Assembly: GCF_014202225.1 (NCBI RefSeq)
Contig: NZ_JACHGE010000003.1
Span: forward strand, 1 to 64,000
Source of the DNA: Algibacter amylolyticus
Lineage (GTDB): Bacteria > Bacteroidota > Bacteroidia > Flavobacteriales > Flavobacteriaceae
Direction of reading: 5' to 3'
DNA: 64,000 nt
The notes beneath the pieces are model-generated. The model was given only the letters and a program-made list of their open reading frames with translations. It made no database searches and was not told the DNA's origin. Within the stretch, counting starts at the first letter, position 1. Each line of letters opens with the position of its first letter. Made by a program: the position numbers and the translations under genes. Positions 1 through 8,331 of the stretch are shown here, one piece after another.

Positions 1-268
1 CACTTGATAAATTTTATCAACTGTTTTTCCTACTATTTGATTAATAAAGTTGTTAGATTTCAATTTCGTGTTCGTTTTTTTTAATTAATGCCAACTCGTT
101 ATATAGTTACGTTTATATTTTATATCCCGCAAATAGACCAGAATATCGTAAGTTTCTTGTTGTTATCCCGTAAATATAAATAATTTTTCTTACCAAACTC
201 AATACAAACAAAAAACCACCTTGCTTTCGCAAAGTGGTTTTTAAATAGTCATTTTTCTTTTTCTAACT
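1..268. other. Intergenic region at window start
   Basis: No coding sequence is convincing here. Positions 4-20 form a palindrome, TTGATAAA-T-TTTATCAA, with 8-base arms and a single-base centre. The rest is AT-rich and ends in a bidirectional terminator at 211-242. Any gene to the left lies outside the window. Confidence 0.5.
211..242. terminator. Rho-independent terminator, probably bidirectional
   Basis: AAAAACCAC and GTGGTTTTT pair as stem arms, with TTGC/GCAA extending the stem and a short loop. The A-run and T-run flanks let it work in either direction. It follows the stop of the DUF6952 gene on the minus strand. Confidence 0.75.
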
Positions 269-547
269 CTATTTATCAATAGAACCTAAAACACGTTTCA
301 TAAAGTTATTAACGGCGTCTTTTTTAGAGGTACCTTCTTTAATCATTTTATTAACTTCAATGGCGCCATACATGTTAGAGATTAGCTCTCCAATAACGTC
401 TAATTCTTCATCTTTTAACGAAGATACTTCGGTTAAGGCTTCTAGAGTTTCAATGGTTTCAACTATATAGTCTTCATCATTGTCTTCTATAAATTGTGTT
501 AAGTGTTTTATTACTGGTAGTTTCATTGATTCATATATTTTTTTCAT
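269..547 (-). CDS. DUF6952 family protein
   Basis: A 92-residue, acidic, probably all-helical protein without signal peptide, membrane segment or cysteine, so cytoplasmic. I recognise it as the DUF6952 type, a small family of unknown function that in Flavobacteriaceae lies next to thioredoxin and peroxiredoxin genes. Here it is the last gene of a three-gene minus-strand unit after the peroxiredoxin (1001-1645) and thioredoxin (600-908), about 50 bases after the latter, and ends at a strong terminator. The context suggests a role in peroxide or thiol redox homeostasis, but nothing in the sequence shows an enzymatic activity. Family assignment is from memory of the sequence pattern. Confidence 0.75.
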   Translation of the reverse strand: MKKIYESMKLPVIKHLTQFIEDNDEDYIVETIETLEALTEVSSLKDEELDVIGELISNMYGAIEVNKMIKEGTSKKDAVNNFMKRVLGSIDK

Positions 548-599
548 TTCTGCACTTATACTAGGCTTAGTATATACTGCAAAAACGTAAGTTGTTTTA

Positions 600-908
600 T
601 TATGCTACTTCGTCAACTAATTCTTTTAAAACATCTACTTTATTGGTTTGCGTTTGGTTTACAAAAGCACCTCCTTTAAAGGTTGCAAAAGTTGGTAAGT
701 TATCTACGGTAGCTAATTTTCTTGATTCTGGAAATTTTTCCGCATCAGCGATAACAAACGTAATGTTTTCTAACTCGCTAGCTAATTTCTTAACTTTTGG
801 TTTCATAATACGACAGTTACCACACCAAGTTGCAGAGTATTGCACCACAACAGTATCGTTAGCAGCAATGATTTCGGCTAAATTATCTTGACTTAATTCT
901 TGTACCAT
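600..908 (-). CDS. Thioredoxin family protein (WCGNC)
   Basis: A 102-residue single-domain thioredoxin fold. The active site WCGNC has Cys29 and Cys32; the usual CGPC proline is replaced by Asn. The cis-proline loop is visible as NLPTFATF. There is no signal peptide, so it acts in the cytoplasm. It lies about 90 bases downstream of a 2-Cys peroxiredoxin gene on the same strand and upstream of the DUF6952 gene. The natural inference is that it reduces the peroxiredoxin's disulfide. The CGNC site would be expected to shift its redox potential relative to standard thioredoxin. Confidence 0.9.
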   Translation of the reverse strand: MVQELSQDNLAEIIAANDTVVVQYSATWCGNCRIMKPKVKKLASELENITFVIADAEKFPESRKLATVDNLPTFATFKGGAFVNQTQTNKVDVLKELVDEVA

Positions 909-1000
909 AATGTTTAAATTTATAGGAGTAAAATTCCAAATTCTAAAAGCTGTTAATCTGTAGTTTTAGGAATTTGGATTTTACTACTTGTAATTATTAA

Positions 1001-1645
1001 TTAGTTAGAATGTGCAGCTAAATACTCGGCAGTTGCTTTTGCATTAGCACTCATAGCATCTTTTCCTTCTTCCCAGTTTGCAGGACAAACTTCTCCTTTT
1101 TCTTGAACGTGCGTTAAAGCATCTACTAAACGAAGGTACTCACCAACATTTCTACCTAATGGCATATTGTTAATGCTTTCGTGTTGTACAACACCATCTT
1201 CGTCAATAATATATGTAGCTCTGTATGTTACGTTATCGCCTTCAACTTGTACAGTTCCTGTAGCTTCGTCGTAAGTTTCGTTAGTAATATCTAAAATACC
1301 TAAGATGCTAGATAAGTTACGGTTGCTATCTGCAAGAATAGGGTAAGTTACACCTTCAATTCCGCCGTTATCTTTAGCTGTGCTTAACCATGCAAAGTGT
1401 ACTTCTGGTGTATCACAAGATGCTCCAATTACGATAGTGTTTCTTTTTTCGAATTCTGCCTTAGCAGCTTCAAAAGCATGTAATTCTGTTGGACAAACAA
1501 AAGTAAAATCCTTTGGGTACCAAAACAATACAACTTTCTTTTTGTTATTTACCGCTTCTTCTAGAACGTTTACTTTAAAAGTATCGCCCATTTCGTTCAT
1601 TGCGTCAACGTTTAAATCTGGAAATTTTTTTCCTACTAATGCCAT
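1001..1645 (-). CDS. 2-Cys peroxiredoxin (AhpC/Prx1 class)
   Basis: A 214-residue typical 2-Cys peroxiredoxin that reduces H2O2 and organic hydroperoxides in the cytoplasm. The peroxidatic cysteine is Cys51 in the motif DFTFVCPTE, with the supporting Thr and Pro in place. The resolving cysteine is about Cys187 in GEVCPANW. The C-terminal YF helix is not obvious, so it may be less prone to over-oxidation; that is inference. It is the first gene of the unit with thioredoxin and DUF6952. Its upstream region carries TATATTTG on the minus strand (1694-1687) and an inverted repeat at 1699-1714. Confidence 0.95.
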   Translation of the reverse strand: MALVGKKFPDLNVDAMNEMGDTFKVNVLEEAVNNKKKVVLFWYPKDFTFVCPTELHAFEAAKAEFEKRNTIVIGASCDTPEVHFAWLSTAKDNGGIEGVTYPILADSNRNLSSILGILDITNETYDEATGTVQVEGDNVTYRATYIIDEDGVVQHESINNMPLGRNVGEYLRLVDALTHVQEKGEVCPANWEEGKDAMSANAKATAEYLAAHSN

Positions 1646-1686
1646 GTTATTAAAATTTTATAATTATTGATTGTTTTTTTCTCATG

Positions 1687-1714
1687 CAAATATACACTTG
1701 AAAATACGTTTTCA
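1687..1714 (-). promoter_or_regulatory. Peroxiredoxin promoter with inverted repeat
   Basis: On the minus strand TATATTTG (1694-1687) matches the Bacteroidetes -7 box TAnnTTTG, about 40 bases before the peroxiredoxin start. Directly upstream is TGAAAA-TACG-TTTTCA (1699-1714), six-base arms with a four-base centre. Its place between the -33 and -7 regions suits an operator. The -33 box itself is weak. Confidence 0.5.
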
Positions 1715-1789
1715 GAATGAATAAAATTTTAAATTTTTATTAAGGAATAGATATAATTTATACTGAAGTTAATCTTGTATAGCTTAGGT

Positions 1790-3259
1790 TTATTTGCTTG
1801 TTTTTAACTGTCTGATTTTTAAGTTTAAAGCAGCAAAAAGCAGTGTTGTAAACGGACTTAGCCAATTAAAAATGGCATACAAGAAATATTCGCCAACACC
1901 AACTCCTAAAACTCCAGATTGGTAAGCGCCACAGGTGTTCCATGGTATTAAAACCGAGGTTACTGTACCAGAATCTTCTAAGGTTCTACTTAAATTTTCG
2001 GGGGCTAATCCGCGGTCTTCGTATGCTTTTTTAAACATTTTCCCTGGTATTACTATGGCCAAGTATTGATCGGAAGCAATGGCGTTTAAACCCAAGCAGC
2101 TTATTACTGTGCTTGCAAATAGTCCAAAAATAGAAGTAGCTACCGAGAGTAGGGCACTTGTAATTCTAGCAAGTGCTCCAATACCATCCATAATACCACC
2201 AAAAACCATGGCACAAAGAATTAAATAAATGGTCCATAACATACCTTGCATGCCTCCAGCAGAGAAAAGATCGTTAAGTTTCTCGTTATCGGTAGTAATT
2301 TGGGTATCTGTAAGAATAGAAGTGATTATCGCTGAAAATTTAGAATCTGCTAAACCATCTAGAATATTACCTTGAAATATAAAGGCGAATATAGCTGCTA
2401 AAATAACCCCAGAACATAAGGCTATTAATGGTTTTGTTTTTAAAAGAATTAATGCAACAACCGTTACTGGAACCAAAAATAACCACGGTGTAATAGTAAA
2501 TGTAGTGTCTATAGTACTTAGTAAATTACTAATATCTGCACTACCAGTAGTTGTTATTGAAGCGCTTATAACGGCAAAAACAATAAGCGTGATAATTATG
2601 GTTGGTACCGTAGTAATGGTCATGTATTTAATGTGCGTAAACAAATCGGTTCCGGCCATAGCAGGAGCAAGGTTAGTGGTATCGCTTAATGGCGACATTT
2701 TATCTCCAAAATAAGCACCCGAAATTACAGCACCAGCAATCATTCCTGGGTTTATACCTAAAGCTGTACCAATACCAACAAGCGCTATACCTACGGTTGC
2801 AGAGGTGGTCCAGGAACTGCCCGTTGCAATAGAAATTATGGCTGCTATAATTACAGAAGCTGGTAAAAATATTTCTGGACTTAACACTTGTAAGCCGTAG
2901 TAAACCATGGCAGGAATTACACCGCTAACTAGCCATGTTCCTGCTAATGCACCTACTAGAAATAAAATCATGATTGGGATAAAAACACTTTTTATGTTTT
3001 CCCAAATTTCGGTATACATGCGTTTTAAAGATACTTTATTAAAAAGACCTACAATGGCAGCAATACCACCACCAATTAATAAGATAAATTGATTTGAGTA
3101 ATCGCCTAAAAGTGCCCCATCGGCAAAAAAGATGTTATAAAACAAGAGGGCCATAAGAAGAACAACAGGAATAAGGGCTTCTATGAAATTAAGTTCTTTA
3201 TTTTCTATAATAGTTTCGTGGTCTGCCTTAATTTCAGAAATGTTTTCTTGGTCTTGCAT
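1790..3259 (-). CDS. nhaC: Na+/H+ antiporter, NhaC family
   Basis: A 489-residue polytopic inner-membrane protein with roughly eleven to twelve hydrophobic segments. Features typical of the NhaC family are visible: a long Ser/Thr-Gly-rich stretch (ATGSSWTTSATVG), a motif GAYFGDKMSPLSDTTNLAPA in the middle, and the C-terminal DSGTVTSVLIPWNTCGAYQSGVLG. The family exchanges Na+ for H+ and supports pH and salt homeostasis; some relatives carry organic acids, so substrate is inferred. It is transcribed alone on the minus strand. Length matches the family. Confidence 0.88.
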   Translation of the reverse strand: MQDQENISEIKADHETIIENKELNFIEALIPVVLLMALLFYNIFFADGALLGDYSNQFILLIGGGIAAIVGLFNKVSLKRMYTEIWENIKSVFIPIMILFLVGALAGTWLVSGVIPAMVYYGLQVLSPEIFLPASVIIAAIISIATGSSWTTSATVGIALVGIGTALGINPGMIAGAVISGAYFGDKMSPLSDTTNLAPAMAGTDLFTHIKYMTITTVPTIIITLIVFAVISASITTTGSADISNLLSTIDTTFTITPWLFLVPVTVVALILLKTKPLIALCSGVILAAIFAFIFQGNILDGLADSKFSAIITSILTDTQITTDNEKLNDLFSAGGMQGMLWTIYLILCAMVFGGIMDGIGALARITSALLSVATSIFGLFASTVISCLGLNAIASDQYLAIVIPGKMFKKAYEDRGLAPENLSRTLEDSGTVTSVLIPWNTCGAYQSGVLGVGVGEYFLYAIFNWLSPFTTLLFAALNLKIRQLKTSK

Positions 3260-3369
3260 GTAAAATATTTTGGTGTTGTAATGTTACGATTTTCTTAAAT
3301 TCTTTCAAAATTATGTGACTTATTTGAAAGATTAGCGTCCTAACTGTATAATATCTAAATTATTAGACC

Positions 3370-3564
3370 ATGACTTTGACTGCAATAATCGTATTTTTTT
3401 TAGCTGCAATATATTTTTTGATTTATCTAAAATATAGTTCAAAGGCCAATTCTATAAAACTTCTTAATAATAAAGGTTTAACCGATAAAGAAAATATCAT
3501 TTCTCGCACCAAGTCTTGCGTTTCGGCTGTTCTACTACCAGACGAGTTGTATTTTCCTTACTAA
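3370..3564 (+). CDS. Possible small membrane protein
   Basis: A 64-residue ORF starting with an uncharged stretch of about 20 hydrophobic residues (positions 2-21), followed by a basic, polar tail. If real it would be a single-pass membrane protein with a cytoplasmic tail. I do not recognise it. It sits alone between the divergent nhaC gene and the promoter of the YadA-head protein. No clear -7 box precedes it. It could be spurious. Confidence 0.35.
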   Translation: MTLTAIIVFFLAAIYFLIYLKYSSKANSIKLLNNKGLTDKENIISRTKSCVSAVLLPDELYFPY

Positions 3565-3602
3565 AGTTAATGGATTCTATTTCGATAGTTATACTATTTA
3601 AT

Positions 3603-3610
3603 TATATTTG
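3603..3610 (+). promoter_or_regulatory. -7 promoter box of the YadA-head protein gene
   Basis: TATATTTG matches TAnnTTTG and lies 30 bases before the ATG at 3641. No good TTG box sits 19 bases upstream. Confidence 0.5.
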
Positions 3611-3640
3611 TACATTCTACACTTCTCTCAATAAATAGGT

Positions 3641-5713
3641 ATGAAAAACATAATATTATTAACGTTCCTTGGGTTATCTTGGTGTTCAAGTAATGCGCAA
3701 GTTGGCGTAAATAATGCAAGTCCAAAAGCTTTGTTAGATGTTGAAGCAACAACACCTAATACACCCAATGCTAATGATGGATTATTAATTCCTAGAATAA
3801 ACCAATTTCCGGCTACAAATCCTATTGCAGATCAAAATTCGATGATGGTTTACTTAACCACTAATTTATTTGCAGTTAATATTAACGGTACAGCAAAAGA
3901 TTATACTTCGGGTTTTTATTACTGGGATAATGCACAAACAGATTGGATTCGCTTTCTTCAACAAACAGGTTGGACTATTAATGGAAATGACAATACAGAT
4001 AGCAGTTTAAATTTTTTAGGCACCACGAATAATCAAGATTTAGTTTTTAAACGAAATAATGTTGTTGCAGGTTTGTTACATACTAGCAATACCTCTTTTG
4101 GGGTTAGTAGTTTAGTTGCTAATGCATCTGGCATTAATGGCACTGCTATTGGTGTTAATGCTTTAAGTAGTAATTCTGGCGGGTCTAGCAATACGGCTAT
4201 TGGAAGTAGTGCTTTAGCTGCCAACGTATCAGGCATTAGAAACACTGCTATAGGTCATAATGCCTTACTAAATAATTTAGGAGGACGAAATACCGCCATT
4301 GGATATGGAGCAGGAGATACGAATACTAATGGAGATTTTAACACGTATATTGGAGAGAATGCGGATGCAACAAATAACAATTTACAATCTGCAATTGCAA
4401 TAGGTAATGGGGCTAGAGTAGGTGCTACAGCTACTGTTTCTATTGGTAATAATGCAGAGGCTACAGAGCAAGATGCCATTTCAATAGGTAGAAACGCCGA
4501 TGCCTTTGGAATAAATTCTATTTCAATAGGTCGAAGTACAGGTAGTAATGGTCTAGGTGCCGTTGCCGTTGGAGCTAATAGTGATGCTAGTTCCCAATAT
4601 GGTTCTGCTTATGGGTCGTTTGCTCAAGCCATCGGAACAAGATCTACGGCTTTAGGTTATAGTAGTGATGCTAACGCAACAGATGGCGTGGCAATTGGAA
4701 GTAGTAGTCAAGTTTCAGGATTAAATGGTGTTTCAATTGGATCTTCATCTGAAACTACCGGAACAGATTCTGTTTCCATAGGAAATTCGGCATCTGTAAC
4801 AGCAGGGAATTCTGTTGCCATTGGAAGTTCTACAATTGCATCGGCAGACCGCACAACTAGTGTGGGTGAACAAGCTGTAGCAAATGCGGCGAATGCTTTG
4901 GCCTTTGGAAGTGGAACAGTTGCTTCGGGTGTAAGAAGTTTGTCTTTAGGTAGAATAGCGGAAGCATCTGGAGAAAACTCAAGTGCTGTAGGAGAGAATT
5001 CTATATCTAGTGGGGTGTCCAGTTCTGCATTTGGTAGTAAAGCTGAAGCTACAGCAGATTACAGTTTAGCTTTGGGGTTTTTAGCTCATGCGGCAGACGA
5101 GTCTTCAGTGGTAGTTGGTAGTTATTCAGAAGTAACAGGAGCAAGTTTAAATTCTATTATACTTGGTAATTCATCTCTTATTTCAGGAAGTTCTACAAAT
5201 AGCATCGCAATAGGTAACGATATTACTATTACAGGCTCAAAAACTAATGCTACAGGTGTTGGTTACCAAGCATCGCCAACAGCGTCCAATCAAATAATGT
5301 TGGGTAATGCGGCTGTTACTGAAGTTGTAACATCGGGAGCAGTTAGAGCTAACTCTTTTATATCCAACACTACAACATATCCCGATTATGTTTTTGAGGA
5401 TTATTTTAAAGGTTTCTCTGAAATTAAAGCTGATTATAAGTTTAATACTTTAGAAAAAGCAGAAACTTTTGTTAGTGAAAATGGTCATTTACCGGGTGTA
5501 AAATCATATGCGGAAGTAAAACGCAGTGGGTTTAAATTGGATATTACTGAAGCTACAATAACTAATCTAGAAAAAATTGAAGAGCAGTTTTTGTATATTA
5601 TAGAGCTTAACAAGAAAATAAAATCTCAAGAGCAATTAATTAACTCTCAAAATTCAAAAATTGAATCGCTTGAAGAACGCTTAACCAGAATTGAAAAACT
5701 TCTTGAAAAATAG
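3641..5713 (+). CDS. Secreted YadA-type head-repeat protein with C-terminal coiled coil
   Basis: A 690-residue exported protein with a signal peptide (cleavage after SNAQ, about residue 19). Residues about 20-120 form an N-terminal domain starting VGVNNASPKALLDV, common on Bacteroidetes fibre-like proteins. Residues about 160-560 are a long array of short repeats with core AIG or SIG every 14 residues, as in trimeric autotransporter heads (YadA/Hia). The end carries a degraded endosialidase-chaperone-like stretch (about 575-640) and a coiled coil over the last 45 residues. There is no membrane anchor of the YadA barrel type, no T9SS tail and no lipobox, so how it stays at the surface is not clear. 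Probable role: trimeric fibre or adhesin. Confidence 0.8.
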   Translation: MKNIILLTFLGLSWCSSNAQVGVNNASPKALLDVEATTPNTPNANDGLLIPRINQFPATNPIADQNSMMVYLTTNLFAVNINGTAKDYTSGFYYWDNAQTDWIRFLQQTGWTINGNDNTDSSLNFLGTTNNQDLVFKRNNVVAGLLHTSNTSFGVSSLVANASGINGTAIGVNALSSNSGGSSNTAIGSSALAANVSGIRNTAIGHNALLNNLGGRNTAIGYGAGDTNTNGDFNTYIGENADATNNNLQSAIAIGNGARVGATATVSIGNNAEATEQDAISIGRNADAFGINSISIGRSTGSNGLGAVAVGANSDASSQYGSAYGSFAQAIGTRSTALGYSSDANATDGVAIGSSSQVSGLNGVSIGSSSETTGTDSVSIGNSASVTAGNSVAIGSSTIASADRTTSVGEQAVANAANALAFGSGTVASGVRSLSLGRIAEASGENSSAVGENSISSGVSSSAFGSKAEATADYSLALGFLAHAADESSVVVGSYSEVTGASLNSIILGNSSLISGSSTNSIAIGNDITITGSKTNATGVGYQASPTASNQIMLGNAAVTEVVTSGAVRANSFISNTTTYPDYVFEDYFKGFSEIKADYKFNTLEKAETFVSENGHLPGVKSYAEVKRSGFKLDITEATITNLEKIEEQFLYIIELNKKIKSQEQLINSQNSKIESLEERLTRIEKLLEK

Positions 5714-5747
5714 AGCTTTAAAAGTGTTATTTTCGTTTGCTAATAAA

Positions 5748-6962
5748 TTATGCTTTCTGTAATTCTAGTATCCCGACATCAATCATACAAGTTCGCATCA
5801 TTTTATAAGTGCGGTTAATATCAGCATCTAACCCAATAGAAAACCGAATTAAACCATCGCTTAGTCCCATTTCTTTTTGTTCGTCTTCAGGGATTTCTGA
5901 TGATGTAGAACTTCCCGGAGCGCTAAACAATGTTTTATAAAAGCCAAGGCTAACTGCAAGGTATCCTAAATTTCTATGTTGCATTAATTCCATTAATTCA
6001 TTTGCTTTTTCTAAAGAGCCAACATCAATAGTTAACATACCGCCAAACCCATAGGCTTCATTCATCATACTTTTAAATAATTCATAAGAAGGATGCGATT
6101 TTAATCCTGGGTAAACCGTTTTTAAACCATCTGCTTCAAACCTTTCGGCTAAAAACAGACCATTTTTACTGTGTTGTTGCATTCTAATGTGCAACGTTCT
6201 TAAGTTTTTCAAAATAGATGCAGCTCTTAAGCTATCCATAGTAGAGCCAAGTAGCATGGATGCACCATCGTTTACGTTTCGTAAGTTATTTATAAATTCT
6301 TGAGTGCCACAAACAACGCCACCAACCGTGTCGCTAGAGCCATTAATAAATTTAGTTAAGCTATGTATAACTATATCTGCTCCCAAAGTAGCTGGCGATA
6401 TAGATAATGGTGAAAATGTATTATCAACTACTAATTTTAAACCATGTTTTTTAGCAATTTCGGATAAGCCTTTAATATCGGCAACCTCAAGAAGCGGGTT
6501 ACTTACAGATTCGCAATATAAAACTTTTGTGTTTTTGGTAATAGCGGCTTCTACGCTATCCAATTTTGTAATATCTACAAAAGTCGTTTTAATATTAAAC
6601 CGAGGAGTGAAATTTTTAAAAAACGCATAGGTTCCACCATAAATGGTTCTACTAGAAATAACATGATCTCCTGCTCCACATAATTGAAGGATAGTGGCGG
6701 TTATTGCTCCCATACCAGAGGCAGATACATTGGCGGTTTCTGTGGCTTCCATAGCTGCTAATGCTTCACCTAAATATAAATTTGAAGGTGTTGAATGTCG
6801 CGAATAGAGGTAGCAACCATCCGCATTACCTTCAAAAGTATCAAACATGGTTTTTGCAGAAAGAAAAGTATATGTAGAAGAGTCTGAAATGGAAGGATTA
6901 ACGCCTCCAAATTCGCCAAAATATTGTAAGTCTTGAATGTTATTTGCAGGTTTAAATGCCAT
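5748..6962 (-). CDS. Trans-sulfuration PLP enzyme, probably methionine gamma-lyase
   Basis: A 404-residue Cys/Met-metabolism PLP enzyme (fold type I). The cofactor lysine is Lys204 in HSLTKFING, with Asp180 in VVDNTFSP binding the pyridine nitrogen, and the phosphate-binding SGMGAIT loop near residue 82. Family members cleave or exchange the side chain of methionine, cystathionine or homoserine esters. In Bacteroidetes this type beside an Lrp/AsnC gene is usually annotated methionine gamma-lyase, giving methanethiol, ammonia and 2-oxobutanoate. It is divergent from such a regulator (7152-7610), with 189 bases between, which supports amino-acid-dependent control. Cystathionine lyase or synthase activity cannot be excluded from sequence alone. 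Confidence 0.85.
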   Translation of the reverse strand: MAFKPANNIQDLQYFGEFGGVNPSISDSSTYTFLSAKTMFDTFEGNADGCYLYSRHSTPSNLYLGEALAAMEATETANVSASGMGAITATILQLCGAGDHVISSRTIYGGTYAFFKNFTPRFNIKTTFVDITKLDSVEAAITKNTKVLYCESVSNPLLEVADIKGLSEIAKKHGLKLVVDNTFSPLSISPATLGADIVIHSLTKFINGSSDTVGGVVCGTQEFINNLRNVNDGASMLLGSTMDSLRAASILKNLRTLHIRMQQHSKNGLFLAERFEADGLKTVYPGLKSHPSYELFKSMMNEAYGFGGMLTIDVGSLEKANELMELMQHRNLGYLAVSLGFYKTLFSAPGSSTSSEIPEDEQKEMGLSDGLIRFSIGLDADINRTYKMMRTCMIDVGILELQKA

Positions 6963-7061
6963 AGTTTTAGTTTGTTGTTAGGTTTATAATAGTTGAAATC
7001 TAGTGTTATTTACATCAAAAATCGTTATATTTAGAATGAAATACAATATAATATTACTTAA

Positions 7062-7103
7062 GTAGAATATAAAACTATAATATATTATATTTGTAGAATA
7101 TAA
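7062..7103 (+). promoter_or_regulatory. Lrp-type control region between the PLP enzyme and regulator genes
   Basis: GTAGAATATAA occurs twice in direct orientation (7062-7072 and 7093-7103), 31 bases apart, which is three helical turns. Between them is a perfect palindrome TATAATATATTATA (7076-7089), overlapping the -7 box TATATTTG (7086-7093) that would serve the regulator gene. The layout suits autoregulation by the Lrp/AsnC protein, whose binding sites are AT-rich and phased. Confidence 0.5.
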
Positions 7104-7151
7104 GACTGATTTAAGCGTGTTTACGAGCGTTTTAATGAAATATTTTCAAGT

Positions 7152-7610
7152 ATGATATTTGATGCTACCGATAAAAAACTATTAGAATATATCCAACAGG
7201 ATAGTAAGCAGACTAATAAGGAGCTTTCCAATAAATTAGGGCTTTCTGTTACTGCAGTATACGAACGGATTAAAAAGCTGGAAAAAGAAGGTTATATTAA
7301 CGGATATATAGCAATAGTAAATAAAAAAAAGGTTGATAGAGATTTTGTGGTGTTTTGCCATGTAAAGCTCTTGCAGCATAGTCAGGAATTTGTGAAGCGT
7401 TTTGAGAAAGAGGTAACCTCTATTAACGAGGTTTTAGAATGCTATCATTTAAGTGGCGACTATGATTATTTACTTAAAATTATCGTAAAAGATATGGCTG
7501 AGTACAGAGAGTTTATGGTAAATAAGCTTACTAATATTAACCATATTGGGAGCACACATAGTATGTTTGTAATTTCTGAAGTAAAATACACTAATGCCAT
7601 AAGTTTTTAA
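7152..7610 (+). CDS. Lrp/AsnC family transcriptional regulator
   Basis: A 152-residue regulator. An N-terminal winged helix-turn-helix covers about residues 4-60 (recognition region KELSNKLGLSVTAVYERIKKL), followed by the ligand-sensing RAM domain with the GDYDYLLKI motif near residue 110. Family members bind amino acids and control their metabolism as octamers or dimers. It is divergent from the trans-sulfuration enzyme gene and so probably controls that gene and itself. The TAA stop touches the ATG of the CPBP-type gene at 7611, so the two are co-transcribed. Confidence 0.93.
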   Translation: MIFDATDKKLLEYIQQDSKQTNKELSNKLGLSVTAVYERIKKLEKEGYINGYIAIVNKKKVDRDFVVFCHVKLLQHSQEFVKRFEKEVTSINEVLECYHLSGDYDYLLKIIVKDMAEYREFMVNKLTNINHIGSTHSMFVISEVKYTNAISF

Positions 7611-8237
7611 ATGAAGTCTGTTACCTATAAAATTATAGAGTTTGTAATTATTTTTTTAATAATCCCAATAAGCTTTGCAGTGCCTTATTCACCTTGGTTA
7701 AAATTAAGTTTTGGGCTGTTAGGTTTTCTTTATGTTATTTATATATTGCTAAGAGTGGAGCAGTTAAAATTAAAAGTATCTAAAACCATAAAATGGAAAC
7801 CCTTCTGGAAACTAACAGGTATTAAACTTCTCCTAATTGCTTTTTTAACGACCATATTTGTTTGGATTACGGATAGTGAGTCTTTATTTACTGTTTTATT
7901 AAACAAACCTTTAAAATGGCTTATGCTGCTTTTTATTTATAGTTTCTTTTCAGTATATCCGCAAGAGCTATTGTATAGAGCATTCTTTTTTAAGCGGTAT
8001 CAAAGCTTGTTTAAAAACGAACCTCTTTTCTTATTGGTAAATGCCATTTTATTTGCCTTAGCTCACTTGTTTTTTGGAAGTGTATTAGTGTTAGTTATTA
8101 CCTTTATTGGTGGTTTATTATTTGCCTTTACCTTTAAAAAAACGCAATCTACACTTTTAGTCTCTATTGAACATGCTATTTATGGTTGTTGGTTGTTTAC
8201 TGTTGGTATGGGCAGTATGCTCGGTTTTCCAACCTAA
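7611..8237 (+). CDS. CPBP family intramembrane protease-like protein
   Basis: A 208-residue integral membrane protein with six or seven hydrophobic segments. The CPBP (CAAX protease and bacteriocin-processing) signature is present in order: PQELLYR (Gln118, Glu119, Arg123), LFALAH with His152, and a later His188 in SIEHAIYG. Most members have two glutamates in motif 1; here the first is Gln. The catalytic second Glu and both His remain, so activity is possible. Family roles include CAAX processing and bacteriocin self-immunity. Its start codon directly follows the Lrp stop, giving a two-gene operon; any link with sulfur amino-acid metabolism is unknown. Confidence 0.85.
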   Translation: MKSVTYKIIEFVIIFLIIPISFAVPYSPWLKLSFGLLGFLYVIYILLRVEQLKLKVSKTIKWKPFWKLTGIKLLLIAFLTTIFVWITDSESLFTVLLNKPLKWLMLLFIYSFFSVYPQELLYRAFFFKRYQSLFKNEPLFLLVNAILFALAHLFFGSVLVLVITFIGGLLFAFTFKKTQSTLLVSIEHAIYGCWLFTVGMGSMLGFPT

Positions 8238-8331
8238 TTGTAGTATAATGAAATAGAAAAACTAATAATAGCCTTTAGTTAAATCTTTTTATTACTTTTA
8301 TGGAGCTATTAACAACCTTAACTAACAAAAC

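Noticed and set aside
4033-4479. Two minus-strand ORFs inside the YadA-head gene
   Set aside because: They are antisense shadows of the repeated AIG codons; the plus-strand frame has the signal peptide and repeats.
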